Source of the DNA: an uncultured Lachnospiraceae bacterium
GTDB taxonomy: Bacteria > Bacillota_A > Clostridia > Lachnospirales > Lachnospiraceae
Direction: 5' to 3'
NCBI GenBank assembly: GCA_947302185.1
Contig: CAMYVI010000174.1
Coordinates: forward strand, 1-5,618
Length of the DNA: 5,618 bases
How positions within the stretch are numbered: position 1 is the stretch's first letter; each line of letters opens with the position of its first letter. Positions 1 to 5,618 of the stretch are shown here, piece after piece. The position numbers were made by a program, and so were the translations under genes. The notes below the pieces were generated by a model. It searched no databases. It had not been told where the DNA came from and saw nothing but the letters and a program-made list of their open reading frames with translations.

Positions 1-3000
1 ATCTTTTCAGTCCCACGATCCTGAGCAGAGGAAGGTCTTATTTTTCACTCGGTAAAGCAAAAAAATTTTCTGTTGAGGAATACGGATACAGTGTTACCGT
101 ACGCGGCAGCAAAAATTACAGAGTAGAGTTTGATATCGACATGGACGGGGATATTAAATATATTTCCTGTACATGTCCGTATGCATTGCAGGGAGAGCGC
201 TGTAAGCATATGGCTGCAGCACTGTTTTATCTCGAAAAATGCCTCGGACATGAAGTTGCTTATGTCGGAGAGGGTATGCCGGGAGATGAAGGCAGGACAG
301 AAAAAGAAAATGAAGGAGTTGGGCGAACGGACGAAAAAGCATCTATAGAAGAGAAATTCCCGCAGGGTAAGTCTTACCGAAATTTCGAGGACAGACATGC
401 TTCGGTGAGGTTTGAGGATCTTGACGTTCTGCGGAAAAAAGAGCTTGCGGTGAGGACTTCCGAAGATTCATCCTACGCATTTGTCCCATCTGATTATCAC
501 TATTTCAACAGTGATAATTTTCTTAATGATATAAAGACGACCCGGCCCGCCCGCGAAAAAGCGAAGGCGTATTTGAAAAAGACGGATAATCCCGATCTTC
601 GTGTGAACTTAGGTTACAGAGAAGGTACAAGCTCTGAGGAACTTGTCGGCCATGCTTCGCTGGCCGATCAGACGTCACCTCGCTATCCGTCCTGGGAAGT
701 CCGCATAACGTTCAACCGGGACCGGATTCTCACATCTACCTGTTCCGGATGGAATTGCAGTTACGGCCGATATTACGGTGCGGATAAGAATGCCTGTGAA
801 CATCAGATTGCTGCAATATATCTTTTGCAGGATTATCTGAAACAGCACAATCCGGGCGATTCGACGAATCTCTCCGGTATGTATTTTCTGATGGGGCTCA
901 CGGGAGAGACCATTAATCAGGATGTCTCCCCGAGCCTGACGATCGTTCCTTATCTGACCAGAGACGAGGATGGCCTTTATGCAAATTTCAGGGTCGGTGC
1001 CGGAAAATTGTATAAGATAAAAAACCTGCCGGACTTTGTCAAAGCTGTGCAAACCGGCAGTCAGATGACATTCGGCACAAAAACGACTCTGACGCTGGGT
1101 AAAGAATATATACTGCCTGAATCCGTCAAATGGATGAATTTCATAGAGCGATTCCTTCAGGATGAAGAAGTTCAGATCAGAAAGTACACGAACCGTATTC
1201 GCTACGGAAGCTATTACGCGGGCGAGATCACGGCAAGCAAGGACAAAGTCGATCTGTCGGGACAGGTTCTTGACAGTTTCTTTGATGTGGGTGAAGGCGA
1301 TTCGTTTGAATTCAAGGACAAGACATCGGATGCCAGACAGAAGTCTTTTCTCGCATTTAAAAAAAAGGATATTTCGGTGACTCTGAATATCGAAACGAGC
1401 CGAAACGGCGGGGGTGTACTGGACGGTATTCTTATCACGGGCGATGTGCCTGAGATGATCAACGGGCTGAGACGGAAATACTTTATCACGGAAAAAGAAC
1501 TGAATTGTATATCGGAGGAGAGGACGACAGCTTTAAAATCTGTACTTGAAGCAGAACATGGCGGATATATTCGCATTATGATCGGACGAAATCATCTGTC
1601 GGATTTTTACTACAAGATCCTCCCGGCATTAAAGGAAATAGTGAATATCGAATGCACACCTGAGACGGAAGCCGAAATTGAGACGATACTTCCGCCGGAG
1701 CCGGAGTATGTCACTTATTTTGATGTCGACTCGGGAAATATTATCGGGCGAAGTGATGTGTATTACAACAGCAATTGCTGTTCTCTGACAGATATAATTG
1801 AAAAACATCCTGTCGAATCATACAGAAATTATGCGGATGAGGAGAGCATGCTCGATCTTCTTATGAAGTATTTCACCGCCTACGATCCTTCGTATCAGAT
1901 TCTTTTCGCAAAGAAAGATCCCGATCTCGTATTCGATCTTCTTGACCGCGGTATTCCCTCAATCATGCAAAAGAGCGAAGTGCGTATGACGGAGCGGTTC
2001 AAGGCCCTTAAAATCCGAAAGAGAACGAAGTTCGATATCGGTCTTTCCGTTAACAGTAATCTGCTCGACCTTTCTGTCACATCTGCGGATCTGAGCTCGG
2101 ACGAACTGCTGGATATACTTTTCAGCTACCGTAAGAAGAAAAAGTATATTACGCTGAAGAACGGCGATTTCTTTAAAATTGACGAAAATGAATCCGTCAT
2201 GCAGCTGGCTGAAATGATGGAGGGACTGCATCTTTCGCCGAAAGACTTCGTGTCCGGCAAAATGCACATTCCGGCTTACAGGGCGCTTTATCTTGACAAG
2301 ATGCTGGAGGCTTCTCAGGATATTTATGCGACAAGAGACAGCCGGTTCAAGTCACTCATCAAGGAGTTTAAAACGATAGAAGATGCGGATTTTGCGGTGC
2401 CGTCCACACTTAAAAATACACTGCGAAAGTATCAGACAGTGGGGTACCGCTGGCTTCGAACTCTGGATTCACATCATTTCGGAGGCGTTCTGGCAGACGA
2501 TATGGGGCTGGGAAAAACACTCCAGGTGATAAGTGTTCTCCTGGCTGTCAAAAATGAAAATCCGGGTGAGAATTATACTTCTCTGATCGTGACGCCTGCT
2601 TCTCTGGTATATAACTGGAAGGAGGAAATTCGAATGTTTGCCGGGGGCCTTACGGCAGTCACAATTACCGGAACGCAAAAAGAACGGAGTGCTCTAATAA
2701 AGGATTGGGAGAATTACGATGTTCTCGTCACATCCTATGATCTTCTGAAGCGGGATATTTCGGAATATGAGGGGAAGAAGTTCCGTTTCGTGGTGGCTGA
2801 TGAAGCCCAGTATATAAAAAATCGGAATACAGCTGCAGCAAAATCACTGAAACTTGTTGAGGCGGAGACGAGATACGCTCTCACCGGAACGCCAATCGAA
2901 AACCGGCTGGGAGAATTGTGGAGCATTTTCGATTATCTGATGCCGGGATTACTGTATTCTTACGAAGAGTTTCGGTCCGGGTTCGAAGCGCCCATCGTGA

Positions 3001-3812
3001 AATCCGAGAGCGAAGCGGCTATGGAACAGCTGCGCAAAATGGTCACGCCGTTTATTCTGCGCAGAAAGAAGTCTGATGTCCTGAAAGATCTTCCGGAAAA
3101 GCTTGAGGAAGTGCGTTATGCACATATGGAGAGCAAACAGCAGAAGCTATATGACGGACAGGTCGTACGGATGCGTAAAAAACTGCAGAATGCCAATGAA
3201 GCTGACTTCAGAAAGGGTAAAATCGAAATCCTTGCCGAGCTGATGCATATTAGACAGATATGTTGTGATCCGTCGCTTTTGTTCGAGGATTACAGCGGCT
3301 CATCGGCTAAGCGCGAGCTCTGCCTGGAACTGATAGATTCCCTGACAGACGGTGGACACAGGGCTTTACTTTTCTCACAGTTCACTTCCATGCTCGAGAA
3401 GATCGAGGATGATCTGAAACTCAGGGGAATCGAGTACTATAAGATAACCGGAGCGACGCCGAAGGAGAAACGGCTAAAACTTGTAAAATCGTTCAATGAA
3501 GGGGACGTGCCGATATTTCTGATTTCTCTCAAGGCAGGGGGAACGGGATTGAATCTGACAGGCGCCGATGTTGTCATTCACTATGACCCATGGTGGAATA
3601 CAGCGGTCCAGGATCAGGCGACCGACCGCGCACACAGAATCGGTCAGACGAAAGTCGTAAATGTTTACAAGCTGATCGTCAAGGGAACGATAGAGGAAAG
3701 GATCATTGAGATGCAGAACGCCAAACGAAAGCTTGCGGATGATATTCTGCAGGCAGAGGGCGTCGCGTCAGCTGCAATAAGCAGAGAGGAGCTTCTTGAG
3801 CTCCTCTCCTGA
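1..3812 (+). CDS. SWIM zinc finger, SNF2-family DEAD/DEAH-type helicase (5' end cut by the window edge)
   Basis: A SNF2-type ATPase, expected to be a cytoplasmic dsDNA-stimulated translocase; its cellular role in bacteria is poorly known. The frame (codons from base 3) is open to the left edge, and 1269 residues are visible. Residues 56-69 form a classical SWIM finger, CxCx8CxH (C56, C58, C67, H69), preceded by typical pre-SWIM sequence (SRGRSYFSLGK). A charged linker follows, then a second Cys/His cluster (C247, C252, C265, H267). Residues from about 310 to 700 resemble the bacterial SNF2-associated domain. The ATPase core runs from about residue 800 to the end: motif I DDMGLGKT at 832-839, Ia IVTPASLVYNW, II DEAQ at 933-936, III LTGTP at 960-964, IV LLFSQF, V GGTGLNL and VI DRAHRIGQ at 1208-1215. 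All key ATPase residues are present, so it is probably active. The methionine at base 141 lies only nine residues before the first zinc cysteine and is very unlikely to be the start. The downstream gene is convergent, so there is no operon partner in view. Family call is firm; function is not. Confidence 0.97.
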   Translation, partial: LFSPTILSRGRSYFSLGKAKKFSVEEYGYSVTVRGSKNYRVEFDIDMDGDIKYISCTCPYALQGERCKHMAAALFYLEKCLGHEVAYVGEGMPGDEGRTEKENEGVGRTDEKASIEEKFPQGKSYRNFEDRHASVRFEDLDVLRKKELAVRTSEDSSYAFVPSDYHYFNSDNFLNDIKTTRPAREKAKAYLKKTDNPDLRVNLGYREGTSSEELVGHASLADQTSPRYPSWEVRITFNRDRILTSTCSGWNCSYGRYYGADKNACEHQIAAIYLLQDYLKQHNPGDSTNLSGMYFLMGLTGETINQDVSPSLTIVPYLTRDEDGLYANFRVGAGKLYKIKNLPDFVKAVQTGSQMTFGTKTTLTLGKEYILPESVKWMNFIERFLQDEEVQIRKYTNRIRYGSYYAGEITASKDKVDLSGQVLDSFFDVGEGDSFEFKDKTSDARQKSFLAFKKKDISVTLNIETSRNGGGVLDGILITGDVPEMINGLRRKYFITEKELNCISEERTTALKSVLEAEHGGYIRIMIGRNHLSDFYYKILPALKEIVNIECTPETEAEIETILPPEPEYVTYFDVDSGNIIGRSDVYYNSNCCSLTDIIEKHPVESYRNYADEESMLDLLMKYFTAYDPSYQILFAKKDPDLVFDLLDRGIPSIMQKSEVRMTERFKALKIRKRTKFDIGLSVNSNLLDLSVTSADLSSDELLDILFSYRKKKKYITLKNGDFFKIDENESVMQLAEMMEGLHLSPKDFVSGKMHIPAYRALYLDKMLEASQDIYATRDSRFKSLIKEFKTIEDADFAVPSTLKNTLRKYQTVGYRWLRTLDSHHFGGVLADDMGLGKTLQVISVLLAVKNENPGENYTSLIVTPASLVYNWKEEIRMFAGGLTAVTITGTQKERSALIKDWENYDVLVTSYDLLKRDISEYEGKKFRFVVADEAQYIKNRNTAAAKSLKLVEAETRYALTGTPIENRLGELWSIFDYLMPGLLYSYEEFRSGFEAPIVKSESEAAMEQLRKMVTPFILRRKKSDVLKDLPEKLEEVRYAHMESKQQKLYDGQVVRMRKKLQNANEADFRKGKIEILAELMHIRQICCDPSLLFEDYSGSSAKRELCLELIDSLTDGGHRALLFSQFTSMLEKIEDDLKLRGIEYYKITGATPKEKRLKLVKSFNEGDVPIFLISLKAGGTGLNLTGADVVIHYDPWWNTAVQDQATDRAHRIGQTKVVNVYKLIVKGTIEERIIEMQNAKRKLADDILQAEGVASAAISREELLELLS
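3784..3808. terminator. Perfect 10-bp hairpin at the convergent gene ends, possible terminator
   Basis: The arms GAGAGGAGCT (3784-3793) and AGCTCCTCTC (3799-3808) pair perfectly around the loop TCTTG. The hairpin lies inside the last codons of the helicase gene and ends one base before its TGA. On the + strand it is followed by only a short TTTT nine bases downstream (3818-3821), and on the - strand by no T tract, so it is not a textbook intrinsic terminator. Its place between two stop codons 7 bp apart suggests it may stop, or protect the 3' ends of, both transcripts. That role is inferred from position and structure alone. Confidence 0.45.
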
Positions 3813-3819
3813 TACCGTT

Positions 3820-5463
3820 TTATGAGTACATATTGATTACATTGGTGATTTTCGGGAGGATCTGCTGCTTTCTGGAAAGCAGCCCCTCCTGGAAACTGTG
3901 CTCCTCGCCGTCTCTGTCGGGAAATGCCTCTCTGGCCCACTCATAACGGTTCCCTCCGTAGAACACGACGGAGCCGTTATCGAGAATACTGGAGAATACC
4001 AATACTGCCAGGTCAAGACGTTTCTTACGGCAGAATGTCTCAATAGCCGGCTGTATCTGCGCGCTCTCTTTCCGAATCTGTTCCGTTGATGTGACAATCA
4101 CCTGAGATATTGACAGGTTACATTCTCTGATATTATAAATTTTCATATCCTGATTGAGCATTTCTGCATAGGATTTGCCGGTTGTGTCCGCTGTCACCTC
4201 GAACATGTCGCGGGCAAAGTCATCAATATCAAGATCAGCCATGGCTGCAAGAATATTGGCAGTCTGCCTGTCTTTGTCGGTCGTCGTCGGTGAATGAAAG
4301 TTCATCGTATCTGAAAGCAGCGCGCCGAGAAGCAGTCCTGCCAGATTCTGCGGGATCGGTATCTGATTCTCGCGGAATATGGTGGCGACGATCGTAGCGG
4401 TGGAACCGACGATCTCATTTCGGAAAGAGACCGGCTGTGTGGACGAGAAATCATTGATTCTGTGATGATCGATGACCTCGAGAATACGTGCTTCTTCGAT
4501 AGCCCTTACCGATTGGGAGAACTCATTGTGATCGACCATAATGATCTGCTTATTTCTGGCGTTCATGATATGGTATCTGGCTGCATACCCGTGGAGTTTT
4601 CTGTCCGTATCAATTATCGGGTAGATATGGTAACGGCTCCGCAGCATTTTGGTACCGACATCTTCCGCCAATTCGTTCGTATTGAAGGTGATGACATCCC
4701 GCTGCATGATCTCTTTCACGGCAACGGAGAAGAAGATATAGCGCGAGGTGTTCATGGCGCCGTGTCCGCTGATGAGAATGGGACAGCGGTGTGTTCTGGC
4801 AGTTTCGATGACCTCGTCACAAACATTGTCGGCCCATACAATGATCATGATGCCGGCTCCTTTTTCGATAGCGATTCTCTGTGTAACAGGATCGTCCCCC
4901 ACAATAATGATTCTGTCTTTTAAATCATACCTGTCGACACGATCCCTTTCTGCCATGGCTATCATGCTGACTTTTCCGTTCAGATGCATTTCCTCTTCAC
5001 GGTGAATAATACGCCCGTCCAGTGTTTTACAGACATCATCCAGACATATTTTTTTCAGCATATCAATATTGTATGCCGTATCGCCGAGACCGACAGCTGC
5101 GATGTCGCTCTTGGTAATCAATCCGACGAGATGCATGTCACTGTCGACAACGCCGCAATAAGTATGCTTCTCCTCGTTCATAAGGTGAAGACATTCAAAA
5201 ATAGTGGTGTCTTCTGTGATGTAATTGAGAGGGTCGAGTGTGATTTCACACAGTTTTACCCTGGCGTCCGCAAGCAGCATCGGCTCTTCAAAACCGAATC
5301 GCTTCAGAAGATAGGCTGATTCTGCATTGACCGGTCCGAGTCTGCACGGAATAGCCCGAACGCCCATAGCCCGCTTAAAGAAAGCGTATGCAATTGCGGA
5401 TGCAATCGAGTCGGTATCGGGATGAAGATGTCCCGTAACATAAACTGGTTCTTTACTGATCAT
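3820..5463 (-). CDS. Manganese-dependent family II inorganic pyrophosphatase with CBS-DRTGG-CBS regulatory insert
   Basis: Hydrolyses pyrophosphate to two phosphates in the cytoplasm, pulling biosynthetic reactions forward. The 547-residue protein has the split layout of CBS-type pyrophosphatases. The DHH domain opens with GHLHPDTDS (metal ligands H12, D16, D18). It is then interrupted by CBS1 (about 68-125), a DRTGG domain (about 135-245) and CBS2 (about 252-305). It resumes with VDHN (D311), the DHH triad at 332-334, GSTATIV at 353-359 and LLSDT (D385). The C-terminal DHHA2 domain carries the substrate-binding SRK motif at 530-532, so all catalytic residues expected of the family are present. 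Canonical family II enzymes are about 310 residues; the extra length is the insert. In characterised relatives the CBS pair binds AMP/ADP as inhibitors and, in DRTGG-containing enzymes, diadenosine polyphosphates as activators; the same is inferred here. I chose the ATG at 5463 because the family N-terminus begins just after it and AAAGGA lies 7 bases upstream. An in-frame ATG at 5589 would add 42 unrelated residues. Confidence 0.97.
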   Translation of the reverse strand: MISKEPVYVTGHLHPDTDSIASAIAYAFFKRAMGVRAIPCRLGPVNAESAYLLKRFGFEEPMLLADARVKLCEITLDPLNYITEDTTIFECLHLMNEEKHTYCGVVDSDMHLVGLITKSDIAAVGLGDTAYNIDMLKKICLDDVCKTLDGRIIHREEEMHLNGKVSMIAMAERDRVDRYDLKDRIIIVGDDPVTQRIAIEKGAGIMIIVWADNVCDEVIETARTHRCPILISGHGAMNTSRYIFFSVAVKEIMQRDVITFNTNELAEDVGTKMLRSRYHIYPIIDTDRKLHGYAARYHIMNARNKQIIMVDHNEFSQSVRAIEEARILEVIDHHRINDFSSTQPVSFRNEIVGSTATIVATIFRENQIPIPQNLAGLLLGALLSDTMNFHSPTTTDKDRQTANILAAMADLDIDDFARDMFEVTADTTGKSYAEMLNQDMKIYNIRECNLSISQVIVTSTEQIRKESAQIQPAIETFCRKKRLDLAVLVFSSILDNGSVVFYGGNRYEWAREAFPDRDGEEHSFQEGLLSRKQQILPKITNVINMYS

Positions 5464-5470
5464 GATTATT

Positions 5471-5476
5471 TCCTTT
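5471..5476 (-). promoter_or_regulatory. Ribosome binding site of the pyrophosphatase gene
   Basis: Read on the - strand this is AAAGGA, 7 bases before the ATG at 5461-5463. It decides the start: the only further upstream in-frame ATG (5589) would add a Cys- and aromatic-rich stretch that is not part of this family, and which overlaps this site and the AT-rich leader. Confidence 0.85.
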
Positions 5477-5528
5477 GAAGAGAAGTATGGTAAGCAAATG
5501 ACATAGATAAAAAAAGATATAAAACAAG

Positions 5529-5539
5529 CGGTTAAACCG
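5529..5539. repeat. Short palindrome CGGTT-A-AACCG in the pyrophosphatase leader
   Basis: A perfect inverted repeat with 5-base arms around one central A. It lies 66-76 bases upstream of the ATG and 8 bases downstream of the weak -10 candidate, so it could overlap a transcription start and act as an operator. An 11-base palindrome can occur by chance, and no regulator is encoded in view. Confidence 0.25.
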
Positions 5540-5618
5540 TATTGATGTATATACTTTAACACACAGGATGAGAAACAGGAACAATTCACTTGTCTTTTTT
5601 TTGATGCAAACGGAAGAG

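Larger units (their letters stand above)
5464..5618 (-). promoter_or_regulatory. AT-rich leader and presumed promoter region of the pyrophosphatase gene
   Basis: These 155 bases hold no convincing gene. They are rich in A/T runs, as expected of a promoter region. The best -10 candidate on the - strand is TATATA at 5548-5553, matching the consensus at four of six positions, but no good -35 sits at the right distance. The promoter must lie here or beyond the right edge; its exact place is not resolved. Confidence 0.35.

Noticed and set aside
493..518. An 8-bp perfect inverted repeat (ATTATCAC / GTGATAAT, 10-base loop) followed by TTTTC, resembling a terminator
   Set aside because: It is AT-rich and weak, and lies deep inside the continuous helicase frame, where termination would abolish the protein. 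Chance is the simpler reading.
1214..1576. A 120-codon open frame on the - strand within the helicase gene (and similar ones at 675-1052 and 1959-2267)
   Set aside because: All are opposite clear helicase coding sequence, have low-complexity Ser/Arg/Phe-rich translations and no supporting signals.
4462..4923. A 153-codon open frame on the + strand within the pyrophosphatase gene
   Set aside because: It lies wholly opposite a gene with full family motifs, its translation shows no recognisable domain, and no ribosome binding site supports it. It is a shadow frame.
5464..5589. A 42-residue hydrophobic N-terminal extension of the pyrophosphatase that could be read as a membrane anchor
   Set aside because: Family members begin just before the GHxxPDTDS motif, the AAAGGA site sets the start at 5463, and the extension would be translated from the AT-rich leader. 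It is an artefact of taking the longest frame.
5585..5602. An eight-T run after ACAATTCACTTGTC, resembling an intrinsic terminator on the + strand
   Set aside because: The only pairing is a 4-bp ACAA/TTGT stem, and no + strand gene in the window ends before it.
5604..5618. An ATG at 5604 that could begin a + strand gene running off the right edge
   Set aside because: Only five codons are visible and no ribosome binding site lies at a suitable distance, as the preceding bases are the T run.

Overview
The window holds two complete-looking or nearly complete protein genes that converge on each other, with no mobile element, CRISPR array, tRNA or rRNA that I can recognise. Both protein families, the moderate base composition and the AAAGGA ribosome binding site suggest a Firmicute, most likely a member of Clostridia. 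This is an inference from family distribution, not from any marker gene.

Positions 1-3812 (+ strand) encode a large SNF2-family helicase-like ATPase. Its reading frame is already open at the left edge, so the true start lies outside the window. The visible 1269 residues contain an N-terminal SWIM zinc finger, a charged linker, a second Cys/His cluster that looks like a divergent SWIM copy, a long middle region of the bacterial SNF2-associated type, and a full set of SNF2 motifs at the C-terminus.

Positions 3820-5463 (- strand) encode a 547-residue manganese-dependent family II inorganic pyrophosphatase carrying a CBS-DRTGG-CBS regulatory insert. It probably hydrolyses cytosolic pyrophosphate under the control of adenine nucleotides. 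The two stop codons are only 7 bp apart. A perfect 10-bp inverted repeat inside the last codons of the helicase gene is the only candidate for a shared termination structure.

Positions 5464-5618 are the AT-rich leader of the pyrophosphatase gene, with a clear ribosome binding site, a weak promoter candidate and a short palindrome. The two genes have no obvious functional link; their convergent layout argues against an operon. I see ordinary chromosomal genes here rather than a new defence or mobile system. The most interesting points are the apparent tandem SWIM fingers and the altered turn of the DRTGG domain.
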